A stretch of DNA of 64,000 nt from contig DAZE01000003.1 of assembly GCA_002507175.1 (NCBI GenBank), positions 1-64,000 of the forward strand, given 5' to 3'. The notes beneath the pieces were generated by a model. It searched no databases. It saw only the letters and a list, made by a program, of their open reading frames with translations, and had not been told where the DNA came from. A program made the translations under genes and the position numbers. The DNA comes from Euryarchaeota archaeon UBA558 (GTDB lineage Archaea > Thermoplasmatota > Poseidoniia > Poseidoniales > Thalassarchaeaceae). Positions 43,982 to 52,668 of the stretch are shown in pieces. The stretch's first letter is position 1; each line of letters begins with the position of its first letter.

Positions 43982-44470
43982 ATGGAGCCATTACGATCCG
44001 TCGATGATATCGTCGACAGATACTCGGTAGATAACTCCTCATTCAAGAGAAATTTGTACATTGGCTTGGGAAGCATGTTCGTTGTGTTTGCCATTGCGGG
44101 TATCTGGATTCCGGGCTGGCCCACGGTATCATGGGCCGTTCCTGCAGCCTTCCTATTCTCCCTATCCAGCCCTAGATTGTTTAGGTGGAGCCTGACAAAC
44201 CGATTTTTTGGAGCCGCCTTGTTTCAGTACTACGCTACTGGAAAAACCATTCCCGGACACGCAAAGACGGCGATAGCATTGACCATCACTACAATGACAT
44301 TACTCTCTTCCTATGGTGTTTGGGCTGTTTCAACGAGGGGCGATGGGATCCTGTTTGACCCCCAGACTTGGAACGGTGCTGATCCGGGCTATGGGGCCTC
44401 GACGATCCTCACCGTAGGGATAATCGGAGTCTGGTACGTTTTGACCAGGGTAAGAACACGAAATGGGTAG
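43982..44470 (+). CDS. DUF454 (YbaN-like) membrane protein
   Basis: About 162 residues from the ATG at 43982. It contains the DUF454 block: GLGSMFVVFAIAGIWIPG, then the FLFSLSSPRLFRWSLTN region, and GAALFQYYATGKTIPGHAK. It has about four hydrophobic helices. The family is common in bacteria, with no settled function. An upstream open frame exists but runs over purN in the opposite direction and was not used. TATTTTATGACC upstream is a possible TATA element. Confidence 0.85.
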   Translation: MEPLRSVDDIVDRYSVDNSSFKRNLYIGLGSMFVVFAIAGIWIPGWPTVSWAVPAAFLFSLSSPRLFRWSLTNRFFGAALFQYYATGKTIPGHAKTAIALTITTMTLLSSYGVWAVSTRGDGILFDPQTWNGADPGYGASTILTVGIIGVWYVLTRVRTRNG

Positions 44471-44472
44471 GA

Positions 44473-45015
44473 TCATTCGCCCTTCGAGAAGCGGATAAGC
44501 CTGTCCACCGGTAAATGGTCGGCTGTGTCCTGACAATAATGCGCCTCCACGATCTTCCCATCTTCCCCAATGAGAATGTCCACCGGGATGGTAGACATCT
44601 TTGAGATCGACAGCGTCATAGGAAAATATCCCTTTAGCATCGCGCGTGAAAATGTCAAAGGGGATCTGAGGGCCCCTAACACGAATCTGGGGAAGGACTT
44701 CTCCACGCCATGACGGGTGAATAATTCATAATCCCCATCTGCCAATATTGTGAATGGGATGTCACGCTTTCCCATGCGCTTACGAAGATCACCTATGTCA
44801 GCGTCGAAAACTCCGAGCATTACCGTGTCGTCTGCAAACTCACCCCACCTCTTGACAATCCGATCTATCCTCAAGTTGCAAAACGGACAACTTGAGAATC
44901 TGAAGAAAGTGAAAATTACCCTCTTACCTCTCACATCAGAGAGGTCGAATTGGCTGCCATCTAAGGCCGGAAGGGAAAATACAGGCATAATATCTCCTAC
45001 GGACAGTTTACTCAT
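44473..45015 (-). CDS. AhpC/TSA-family peroxiredoxin-like protein
   Basis: 180 residues. The N-terminal region (LSVGDIMPVFSLPALDGSQF, DLSDVRGKRVIFTFF) and SSCPFCNLRI fit the peroxiredoxin fold; the Cys pair CPFC is unlike the usual single peroxidatic Cys of typical AhpC and suggests a thioredoxin-like or bacterioferritin-comigratory-type variant. The C-terminal half includes PFTILADGD and a PVDILIGEDG strand. It is cytoplasmic; no signal peptide. It converges on the DUF454 gene with a 2-bp gap. Confidence 0.85.
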   Translation of the reverse strand: MSKLSVGDIMPVFSLPALDGSQFDLSDVRGKRVIFTFFRFSSCPFCNLRIDRIVKRWGEFADDTVMLGVFDADIGDLRKRMGKRDIPFTILADGDYELFTRHGVEKSFPRFVLGALRSPLTFSRAMLKGYFPMTLSISKMSTIPVDILIGEDGKIVEAHYCQDTADHLPVDRLIRFSKGE

Positions 45016-45104
45016 GTAATTTCTACAAAATAGGACGTCGTATTATGTTTATCTGAAGATTCGCCAGGAGAATATTAAACCAAATAATCCTATTAGCCAC
45101 AGTA

Positions 45105-45197
45105 ATGCGCCAATTTGCTAGGATTGTTATGCCCCTTTTCATAACAACCTTTCTACCTGGTTGTACTATTCTGCCATACCTTGACGGAACGGTCTAA
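45105..45197 (+). CDS. Very small lipoprotein-like peptide (30 residues)
   Basis: A 30-codon frame encodes MRQFARIVMPLFITTFLPGC and then TILPYLDGTV. The basic N terminus, hydrophobic core and LPGC form a lipobox, so a short lipopeptide could be made. A GAATATTAAA stretch lies 30-35 bp before the ATG, consistent with a leaderless archaeal promoter. It sits in the 227-bp gap between the peroxiredoxin and the esterase genes. It is a weak case without homologues to cite. Confidence 0.4.
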   Translation: MRQFARIVMPLFITTFLPGCTILPYLDGTV

Positions 45198-45242
45198 ACA
45201 GAGTATACTTCAACACAATTTGGAAAAGGACTCAACAGACGA

Positions 45243-46265
45243 TCAATCCTTGTTGTGTTGGATTAGGAAGTCCCATACAATCTCGCTAGATTCAACATAG
45301 CCCTGCGTTCCTATGAAAGCACTGCCAATGAGCGTCCCATCCTCATTGTCATTGGAATATGGATTGTGTTGAGCGGCGAAGATAGTCATCAATTGGACAG
45401 TAGCGTTGTTTTCGCATTCATCAAAGCCCTGTATCGAGTAAAGTGCATTCAGTTCGAAGGTCTCGGGACTCCCCGAGCAGTCATTGTGCACGGCCCATTC
45501 GAACATGTTCTCGATAGCACCAGTCTCGTAGGCTTCTGGTTCTGTCCACATGTCTTCGCTGAATGGGACGCTGAGGATACTCGATTCGTACAGAACAATT
45601 TGATCCAAAAATCCGTGAACCTCCATTATCGGAATCGGTGAGTAGCGCTCAATTGGATCAGTCAGCAGATAGAATGCCATGCAGCCCACCGCAGCAAAGG
45701 TGTGGCTCAACTCCATTGCAAGCCTCTGCGCCATGGCACACCCGTTCGACCATCCAGAAGCATATATCCTATCTGAGTCGACATTGTGCATGTCCAAAGT
45801 AAAGTTCACCACCCTCTCGATGAAACCCACATCGTCAACGCGGTCTTTCGCCGAGTGTGCACAACACCATCCAGCGTTCCACGCCTGATTTTCCTGTAGG
45901 TCAGTCGGTAGGTTGCGTCCAAGGACACCATCGGGATAGACGACAATGGCACCGTGGTCGTTAGCTATCTTATCGAAAGAAGACAGCTTTTTGTGCTTGG
46001 TTGAGTCTGAAGCATAGCCATGCATGTCAACCAAGAGTGGGACAGGCGTATCAGCGTCCAAGCCCTCGGGAACGTGTTGCTGCCAACATCGCTCTAACCC
46101 CCCGTGGTCCACACAAAAAAAACCTTCACTCTCGTAATATTCATTATTCCCAGTATCCCCTTGTTCTTGATCATCATTTCGACTTTCCTCATTGCTTGAC
46201 AGGCAACCGAAAAGAGTGGAGGAAAGCAGAATCAACGAAAATGCCGTTGCTGAGACCCTTCCCAT
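45243..46265 (-). CDS. Exported esterase/PHB depolymerase-like lipoprotein
   Basis: 340 residues. An N-terminal hydrophobic stretch ends in the lipobox-like STLFGCLSSN, followed by a Glu/Asp/Asn-rich linker. The catalytic domain is an alpha/beta hydrolase: VDMHGYASDS supplies the oxyanion-hole region, IYASGWSNGCAMAQ contains the nucleophilic Ser, and MEVHGFLDQIV has a later Asp, with a His expected in AAQHNPY. It resembles LpqC and feruloyl esterase/PHB depolymerase proteins. It probably degrades polyester or plant-type esters outside the cell. The many cysteines in the mature domain (FFCVDH, WCCAH, GCMAF) may form disulfides. Confidence 0.88.
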   Translation of the reverse strand: MGRVSATAFSLILLSSTLFGCLSSNEESRNDDQEQGDTGNNEYYESEGFFCVDHGGLERCWQQHVPEGLDADTPVPLLVDMHGYASDSTKHKKLSSFDKIANDHGAIVVYPDGVLGRNLPTDLQENQAWNAGWCCAHSAKDRVDDVGFIERVVNFTLDMHNVDSDRIYASGWSNGCAMAQRLAMELSHTFAAVGCMAFYLLTDPIERYSPIPIMEVHGFLDQIVLYESSILSVPFSEDMWTEPEAYETGAIENMFEWAVHNDCSGSPETFELNALYSIQGFDECENNATVQLMTIFAAQHNPYSNDNEDGTLIGSAFIGTQGYVESSEIVWDFLIQHNKD

Positions 46266-46403
46266 GCCCCTTCGTATTACAACTAATAGGATTAAATTAC
46301 CTCTCTGCAGTAAATAATTTCACGTGCAGCTACGAAACAAAATCACTTTTTGAGAGATCTTCAGATGGCCAAGATGAATAACTAGGGATTCTCAGGGCAC
46401 TCC

Positions 46404-46595
46404 ATGGAGCAGGGAACTGTAAAGTGGTTCAATCAGAAAAAAGGGTATGGGTTTATCGAAAGAGAGGGGGCGGACGACCTCTTTGTTCACATCTCTGAGG
46501 TAGATGGCACAATCCGCGATGGCGACTCCGTGGAGTTCGAGGTCGAAGAAGGCCCAAAGGGACTCAACGCGGTTAAGGTATCGAAGACAGAGTGA
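46404..46595 (+). CDS. Cold-shock domain protein
   Basis: 63 residues matching Csp[20 protein letters not shown] carries RNP-1, DLFVHISEV carries RNP-2, and [20 protein letters not shown] follows. It is an RNA-binding chaperone. Bacterial cold-shock proteins are sporadic in archaea, so transfer is likely. It converges on the metallo-beta-lactamase gene with no gap. Confidence 0.96.
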   Translation: MEQGTVKWFNQKKGYGFIEREGADDLFVHISEVDGTIRDGDSVEFEVEEGPKGLNAVKVSKTE

Positions 46596-47300
46596 TCACT
46601 GGCTCGTGATCGATTTGAGTGCATAGTTGTGGCGAAGCACCTCATCGATGCTGACCCAGTCGGGAGTGGTCCCGTCTATCCAATCATATCTATGTCCCGG
46701 AATCATTCGCCAATCCCCGGGGAGGCTTTCGAGTATCTGCTTCCCTTTGCGGATGCTCCTGAATTGCAATTCAGGATCTGATCCAGGTAGGTCGACCCTG
46801 CCCATCCCGTTAGTGAAGAGCAGGTCACCCGCGTGAAATACTCCATGCCCATGAATCGTGACGTGGCCAGGTGCATGACCCGGGGTGTGGGTGACCGTCA
46901 GGCTAATTCCCCCTGCCTTCCATTCAATCTCCTCAAACGCTGGCTGGCCCCAGGCGTCGGTGAAGTCAACCCTCTCAAAGACTGGGTGAGCTAGCAAGTG
47001 TGGGACACGAGCGTCCTCATGCCCCCAGACCTCAAGATCAGGGAACAATCTGGTCATCTCTTGGTAGCCTGACGCATGATCCCTGTGGGTGTGAGTGTAG
47101 AGTAAGTGGGTAGGCTCCAATCCATCCTCCAAAAGCGCTTCTCTCCACCTTGAGGCGTTGAATGGATCAACTATTGCGACGACATTCGCACTCCTATCGA
47201 TAAACGCCGTGTTCATGTTCAAGTAGGGCCCCATTAGGGTCACCCAGACCTCTATGCCGTCATTTAGCACTAGCTTGTCGAACTCTCCATCTCCCAACAT
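46596..47300 (-). CDS. Metallo-beta-lactamase-fold hydrolase
   Basis: About 234 residues from the ATG at 47300. The metal-binding THTHRDHASG (HxHxDH) is followed by TPGHAPGHV, HAGDLLF and a final IPGHRYDW, the canonical set for a glyoxalase II-like or related hydrolase. A longer open frame to 47450 covers the LeuRS start and is not used. Substrate unknown; a thioester or persulfide is possible. It is divergent from leuS with 66 bp between starts. Confidence 0.9.
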   Translation of the reverse strand: MLGDGEFDKLVLNDGIEVWVTLMGPYLNMNTAFIDRSANVVAIVDPFNASRWREALLEDGLEPTHLLYTHTHRDHASGYQEMTRLFPDLEVWGHEDARVPHLLAHPVFERVDFTDAWGQPAFEEIEWKAGGISLTVTHTPGHAPGHVTIHGHGVFHAGDLLFTNGMGRVDLPGSDPELQFRSIRKGKQILESLPGDWRMIPGHRYDWIDGTTPDWVSIDEVLRHNYALKSITSQ

Positions 47301-47366
47301 GACCCCTTCGTACCGACGGCACCTCAAAGAGGTGACCTGTGATCGCAGGCACGAAGGAGGCATACG

Positions 47367-50222
47367 ATGAGGTACGACCATACTGAAATCGAACTCCGAT
47401 GGCAGGAGATTTGGGACAGCAAAAATGTGTTTCAGGCCGAGGTTGACCACACCAAGCCTAAGTTCTACTGCCTAGAGATGTTCCCCTATCCGTCTGGGAA
47501 CATGCACATGGGCCATGTACGCAACTACTCTATCGGGGACGCGATGGCCAGGTTCCAGAGAATGATGGGCAAGAACGTGCTTTATCCAATGGGCTATGAC
47601 TCATTTGGAATGCCTGCTGAGAACGCTGCAAAGAAGGAACAAGGACACCCAGAAGACGTGACTACCCGCAATATTTCCAGCATTAAGTCGGACCAGAGGA
47701 GGATGGGGTACTCCTACGACTGGGGGCGACAATTCGCCACATCGGATGTTGGATACTACAAATGGAACCAATCGATGTTCCTCGACTTTCATGACAAAGG
47801 ACTGGTAGAGAGGAGGTCTGCTCCGGTGAATTGGTGCGTCGATTGCGACACAGTTCTCGCAAATGAGCAGGTCAAGAACAACAGATGTTGGAGATGTGGA
47901 TTGGAGGTGGTTCAACGAGACATGTCTCAATGGTTCCTGCGCATGACTGAGTACTCCGACGAGCTACTCGAATCCTTGGATGAGATAGTATTCCCAGAAA
48001 ACGTGAAGGCGATGCAGAGGAATTGGATAGGCAGGTCCAGAGGCGCCGAGATTCGATTTCCAATCGAGGATAGTGATGAGGAGATAGCCTGTTTCACAAC
48101 CCGACCAGACACAATCTTTGGAGTCACCTTTCTCACTCTGTCCCCAGAACACAAACTATGCCCAATCCTTTGCGGTGGATCTGATTGGGAACATGGGTGG
48201 ATTGAACTTCGGGACGAATGCGCCAAGCTTTCTGAATTTGAGCGAATCAACTTACTCAAGGAGAAAAAAGGCGTTTTTCTCGGCAGATATGCATTGAACC
48301 CGATGAGTGGTGAGAGGATCCCAATCTATGCCGGGAACTTCGTAGTCGCAGGCTATGGAACAGGAGCTGTGATGGCAGTCCCCGGGCATGACGAAAGGGA
48401 TTTCGAATTCGCCAAAAAGTACGGGCTAGAGATACGAACTGTCCTCCAGAATGACTCAGATGAGGGTGAAGATGTGGAGCCGAAATCAGCCTTTACGGGG
48501 TATGGATCGATGATCGGCTCATCCAAACCCGAATTGGACGGCTTGGTCGGTGAAGAGGCCAAGTCTGCGGTAATTTCATTGTTGGAACGGGAAGGATCAG
48601 GGGTCGGGACGACACAATATCGGCTAAGAGATTGGCTTTTGAGCAGGCAGAGATTTTGGGGCACTCCAATTCCAATGATCCATTGCGAGTCATGCGGGAC
48701 CGTTCCGGTTCCTAGGGAGGACCTCCCCGTTACTTTGCCTTTGGACCTGACATTCACAGAAGACCAGGGTGGAAACCCTCTAGCTAGCCACGAGAAATTT
48801 TGCAAGGTGAAGTGCCCAGAATGCGGCAATGAAGCCAGACGCGAGACAGATACTATGGATACGTTCTACGACTCCTCCTGGTACTTCATGAGATTCTGCG
48901 ATGCTGATAACTCAGAACTTCCCTTTTCAAGAAAGGCAGTCGATTATTGGATGGGAGGCGGCGTCGACCTCTACATTGGTGGTATCGAGCACGCTGTCAT
49001 GCACTTGCTCTACGCGCGATTCTTCACCAAGGCGACTCGAGACATGGGCATGAACTCTGTTGGGGAGCCGTTCAGTAGACTGGTCTGCCAGGGAATGCTG
49101 AACGCTCCGGCCCCATACTGCAGCTCGTGCAATGCTGAATATCACGTCGACTTTGAAAGCCAGCCATGCCCAAGTTGTGGTGATACCTTGGGAACAAGAT
49201 CCGCAAAGATGAGCAAATCATTGGGCAACACTGTCAGCCCCGGTGAGATGGTGGAGAAATACGGTGCCGACACTGTACGCCTGTTCATACTTTTCGGGGC
49301 AAATCCCGAGGCAGGTATGGAATGGTCAGACACAGCAATAGACTCCAACCATCGTCATTTGGCAAGCATCATTGACGCATTTGAGGCATCACTTAGCATG
49401 AAGAAATCAAAGGGGGAGATTGACGAATGGCTTCTGGCGAAGGGGAGGAGTAACATGGATAGATGGATCGCCTCAATGGAAAATGTAAGTCTGAGGGAAG
49501 GTGTGATGATTAGCCATTTTGAGATGCTGTCTGATTGGCAGTGGTACAACAGGAGAGGTGGTGGCGATATAGATTCAGCATTGAGTTACATGTCGATGTG
49601 GGCCCAGATGATCGCGCCTGTCACACCACATATCGCAGAGGAGCTTTGGATGAAAATCGGTGGTCATGACATGCTTTCCAAAAAGGAACTCAACCCAACT
49701 GGTGCCAAATTAAACGATAAGACACTACTTGCAGAAGAAAATTATCTCAAATCAGTTATTGACACATCACGTAACCTATTGACATTGGCCCAGAAACATT
49801 CGGACTCACCACTTCAGAACATGGTGATACAAACAGCAGCTTCTTGGGCCCAAGAACTCGCCTGTGAAGCCGTCACTCTATCCAGACAGGATTTCAACTT
49901 TCACGAACATGGCATGGACCACATAAAGTCGCTCACTGCCTTCACATCATCTAAGAACAAAGGACAAGTCATGAAGATGTGGTCCACAATCACAAGGGGG
50001 TCAAGGAAGAAACGGGGTAAGATTCAGACATGGACCGATGAGGAAAAAGCACTGGTATCAATACCTGATAAGGAAATTCACATACTCGAGAATAATCGTC
50101 AGTTCATCGCCACAAGCCTTGGAATAAATCAAGTTGAGGTTTATGAGGCAGGATCGGGGGAGGATGTTGGTGGGAAGGCAGGTTTTGCATTACCATTAGA
50201 ACCGGGCTTGGCTTTCATCTGA
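47367..50222 (+). CDS. leuS: Leucyl-tRNA synthetase, bacterial type
   Basis: 951 residues. The N terminus has FPYPSGNMHMGHVRNYSIGD with the HIGH-like HMGH at 47-50, and KMSKSLGNTVSPGEMV near 614-618. CP1 editing residues are in CFTTRPDTIFG. A zinc knuckle CVDCDT...CWRCG follows. This arrangement is the bacterial-type LeuRS rather than the archaeal one. Just before KMSKS there is an additional CSSCNAEYH...PCPSCG zinc-ribbon that takes the place of the leucine-specific domain seen in E. coli. It charges tRNA-Leu and edits mischarged tRNA. Confidence 0.97.
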   Translation: MRYDHTEIELRWQEIWDSKNVFQAEVDHTKPKFYCLEMFPYPSGNMHMGHVRNYSIGDAMARFQRMMGKNVLYPMGYDSFGMPAENAAKKEQGHPEDVTTRNISSIKSDQRRMGYSYDWGRQFATSDVGYYKWNQSMFLDFHDKGLVERRSAPVNWCVDCDTVLANEQVKNNRCWRCGLEVVQRDMSQWFLRMTEYSDELLESLDEIVFPENVKAMQRNWIGRSRGAEIRFPIEDSDEEIACFTTRPDTIFGVTFLTLSPEHKLCPILCGGSDWEHGWIELRDECAKLSEFERINLLKEKKGVFLGRYALNPMSGERIPIYAGNFVVAGYGTGAVMAVPGHDERDFEFAKKYGLEIRTVLQNDSDEGEDVEPKSAFTGYGSMIGSSKPELDGLVGEEAKSAVISLLEREGSGVGTTQYRLRDWLLSRQRFWGTPIPMIHCESCGTVPVPREDLPVTLPLDLTFTEDQGGNPLASHEKFCKVKCPECGNEARRETDTMDTFYDSSWYFMRFCDADNSELPFSRKAVDYWMGGGVDLYIGGIEHAVMHLLYARFFTKATRDMGMNSVGEPFSRLVCQGMLNAPAPYCSSCNAEYHVDFESQPCPSCGDTLGTRSAKMSKSLGNTVSPGEMVEKYGADTVRLFILFGANPEAGMEWSDTAIDSNHRHLASIIDAFEASLSMKKSKGEIDEWLLAKGRSNMDRWIASMENVSLREGVMISHFEMLSDWQWYNRRGGGDIDSALSYMSMWAQMIAPVTPHIAEELWMKIGGHDMLSKKELNPTGAKLNDKTLLAEENYLKSVIDTSRNLLTLAQKHSDSPLQNMVIQTAASWAQELACEAVTLSRQDFNFHEHGMDHIKSLTAFTSSKNKGQVMKMWSTITRGSRKKRGKIQTWTDEEKALVSIPDKEIHILENNRQFIATSLGINQVEVYEAGSGEDVGGKAGFALPLEPGLAFI

Positions 50223-50231
50223 GGGAGAAGT

Positions 50232-50573
50232 ATGAGCGTCATCCTGTACGATAATTTCTGTGAGTTTTGCACAGCATGGGCAAATTTCATTCGCAAAAGA
50301 TCCAGAGGAAATATCAGATTGGTCGGACAGGAAACTCAGGAAGGCGTGAAAATTCTGGAGTCTAAACCTGACAACCTAGAAGGGGTGGATTCAGTATTCT
50401 TAGTCGATGAGCGAGGTCATTGGTCCTCGAAGTCAACTGCTGCTCTGAGGATAGCCATGAAAATGAGGTTTCCATGGTCAATTCTCTCTCTCGGTTTGCT
50501 TATGCCCAAGCCAATTAGGGATTTTGCATATGACGCATATGCCAAGCGGAGGTTTAGAGTCGGTGGCATCTAG
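50232..50573 (+). CDS. DCC-family thiol-disulfide oxidoreductase (DUF393)
   Basis: 113 residues. The family motif appears as YDNFCEFC, with the Asp and two Cys at the N terminus, and the middle region VDSVFLVDERGHW and the C-terminal RDFAYDAYAKRRF match DUF393. A redox function is inferred from CxxC. It begins 9 bp after leuS with a GGGAGAAG ribosome-binding-like sequence and may be co-expressed. Confidence 0.9.
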   Translation: MSVILYDNFCEFCTAWANFIRKRSRGNIRLVGQETQEGVKILESKPDNLEGVDSVFLVDERGHWSSKSTAALRIAMKMRFPWSILSLGLLMPKPIRDFAYDAYAKRRFRVGGI

Positions 50574-50591
50574 AATTCATACGTTGGGTTC

Positions 50592-51662
50592 ATGGAGTAT
50601 GCCCTGTACGGGTGGTCGTTGACAATACGTGAGAAAGGTTCTTCAGAAAAAAAAGACCAAACTCAGAAAACCCCGAGTAGAGGAAGAAACTCAACTCGAG
50701 AGGACACTGAGGCCATACAGAGGGCTTTAGATAGATTCAGTGCATCTCCTCCTCCCACAGGAATACCAGAATCTATCGAACCACCCCCGACGAAGATAGA
50801 GTTGGATTGGATGGTCAAAGGGGTTTCAAAATCGGTTCAGGACAAAGTAAGTGAAATAGTCACTCGCAAAGGAGAATTCGGTTACCTTCCCCAAGAAAGG
50901 GTCGATGAGATTGCCACCCAGATAGAAGGGATGAACATCACTCTTGAACAGGCACTTTCCCTCAGAGCTGCATTGAATCAAGAAAAGAGCGTATTTTCTC
51001 ATGGCCGATTAATGAGGAGGTCCAATGAGTTAAGGCGGAGATACGATCAAGGAGAAAGCGTTCTATCTCTTTCCAAGCGGTTCGATGCCCCTCCCGTGAA
51101 TACATTTCGGGCAATATTGACCGGAAGAGGATGGTCAAAGAACAAGATCAAGGAATCACTAAAGTCCCCTCAGTCAAGACTCAAGCAAAGGGATTACGAG
51201 CAGTTTCAGCTCGCAGAAGAGGCTGACAGAGTCAGTTCTGTCAACCAGAGCGAAACCCAATCCGCTGCTGAGATCTTTGAGGAAATATTGTGTTCGCACT
51301 TCACCCAGCTCGGGGTACGCTACAGAAAGCAAGGCGACTTGGAGGTCGAACAAAAGAAAAGCGAAGGGCGAGCTGTGATTACTCCGGATCTTCTGCTTCT
51401 TGATGATGTAAGGATAAATGGGATTCCATGTGCTTGGATCGATGCCAAACATTTCTTCGGGGCTGCGTTAGGATTTCCGCGGAAAAAGACACAAAAACAA
51501 GTCGATCGATATGTTGCAGAATACGGCTATGGCGCAGTTGTTTACCGACACGGATTTTGTAATTCATTGAGGTTGAAAGGCGCTATCCTCCTTGATGCGT
51601 CACCATTGGACCTCTCTAAATTGGACTTCTTTCATGAAAACAATCGTGAATCAGACTGTTGA
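50592..51662 (+). CDS. TPD-motif nuclease (CDIN1/C15orf41-like)
   Basis: 356 residues. The C-terminal domain shows the TPD signature near 264-266 (ITPDLLLLDDV), then INGIPCAWIDAKHFFG with a D.K pair, and QVDRYVAEYGYGAVVYRHGFC; these are the blocks of the PD-(D/E)XK-type family that includes human CDAN1-interacting nuclease 1. Upstream, a helical region around 130-200 (SFRAILTGRGW-like FRAILTGRGWSKNKIKE) may be a DNA-binding helix-turn-helix pair. The first 70 residues are Pro-rich and disordered. Its stop overlaps convergent pantoate kinase by 12 bp. Confidence 0.8.
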   Translation: MEYALYGWSLTIREKGSSEKKDQTQKTPSRGRNSTREDTEAIQRALDRFSASPPPTGIPESIEPPPTKIELDWMVKGVSKSVQDKVSEIVTRKGEFGYLPQERVDEIATQIEGMNITLEQALSLRAALNQEKSVFSHGRLMRRSNELRRRYDQGESVLSLSKRFDAPPVNTFRAILTGRGWSKNKIKESLKSPQSRLKQRDYEQFQLAEEADRVSSVNQSETQSAAEIFEEILCSHFTQLGVRYRKQGDLEVEQKKSEGRAVITPDLLLLDDVRINGIPCAWIDAKHFFGAALGFPRKKTQKQVDRYVAEYGYGAVVYRHGFCNSLRLKGAILLDASPLDLSKLDFFHENNRESDC

Positions 51663-52637
51663 TAATTTTGCCAATTTCACTCTTCGAAATAATAAATCCG
51701 TTTCTGACAGAGCATCTTCGATGATTCCCAGATTGACGGGTGACATCAAGTCCCTGCGCGTTATTACTATGCTGTTCCCGAGTAGGCAGAGGGATGCAAC
51801 AGCCCGTTCATCGGTTTTCGCTATAACCGAATTAACCGCCTCCAGCAGGCCTCCCCGACCCCCATCAGTTAGAAGACCGCTTTGTTCTACGAATGAGCGT
51901 GCAGTTGAGAGGAGCATCGGCCAGCAACTGGGTCCCCACATGCCAACCAAAGATAACATTGAGGCTCGACCTGACTCGCTTATGCTCATTTTCCAGCCCA
52001 AGTCGTCAATGTATTCACTAGTATGATGTCCCTTTTCTTTTGGCCATACTAGGGTCATTTCCATGTCCTGGAACCAACCCAATGCGACACCTGGGCCCTT
52101 TTGGAGCCCATCTCCATGAAATGGCGCACCTGGCGAGGTCCTAATCTCCACTCCCCCAGCAGATATGCCTGTCACGTCTCCCAGTCCAGAGGAACTGAGT
52201 CGCTCCGCAATGTGAGCATGTAGCAGGGACCTTCGAAGGGACAACTCGTATTCTTCACCAACCGCTCTTTGGATAGCCCTTGAGACTGCAATAGCGAGTG
52301 CTGCTGACATTCCAAAACCTTGTGAGGTTGGCAGATGGTTGTTTACTGCCACGTCCCATTTCATCTTTCTTATCTGTGGCAGGTCTTCTGAGACTACGTC
52401 AAATATCCGTCTCACGATGTCTTCCGATCCCTCAAACCCTCTGAAGCCGACATTCACCCCCCATTGTCCATGGACCCCTCTCACAGAGACCTTGCAACCG
52501 GTATTAAGACACAACCCAGCTCCTCTGCTACCTTGTAGATATGGCTCTATCTCGCTGTCTTCGACTGTGAACAACAACGTGACGTGGCCTCCGCAGGTCG
52601 CATGACCCATGGCAGGTATGCCCATCGCCTTGCTCAT
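51651..52637 (-). CDS. Pantoate kinase (GHMP superfamily)
   Basis: 328 residues. GSRGAGLCLNTGCKVSV near the N terminus, the ATP-binding LPTSQGFGMSAALAIAVS and the GLGDVTGISAGGVEIRTSPG motif are typical of archaeal pantoate kinase. It phosphorylates pantoate, the substrate of the ligase at 25.4 kb, completing the archaeal CoA entry route. Mevalonate kinase is unlikely given these motifs. It is the last gene of the S13-S4-S11-RpoD run. Confidence 0.92.
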   Translation of the reverse strand: MSKAMGIPAMGHATCGGHVTLLFTVEDSEIEPYLQGSRGAGLCLNTGCKVSVRGVHGQWGVNVGFRGFEGSEDIVRRIFDVVSEDLPQIRKMKWDVAVNNHLPTSQGFGMSAALAIAVSRAIQRAVGEEYELSLRRSLLHAHIAERLSSSGLGDVTGISAGGVEIRTSPGAPFHGDGLQKGPGVALGWFQDMEMTLVWPKEKGHHTSEYIDDLGWKMSISESGRASMLSLVGMWGPSCWPMLLSTARSFVEQSGLLTDGGRGGLLEAVNSVIAKTDERAVASLCLLGNSIVITRRDLMSPVNLGIIEDALSETDLLFRRVKLAKLSTV

Positions 52638-52668
52638 CGAGAACTAGTCCTTGAATTGAACAGGTCCT

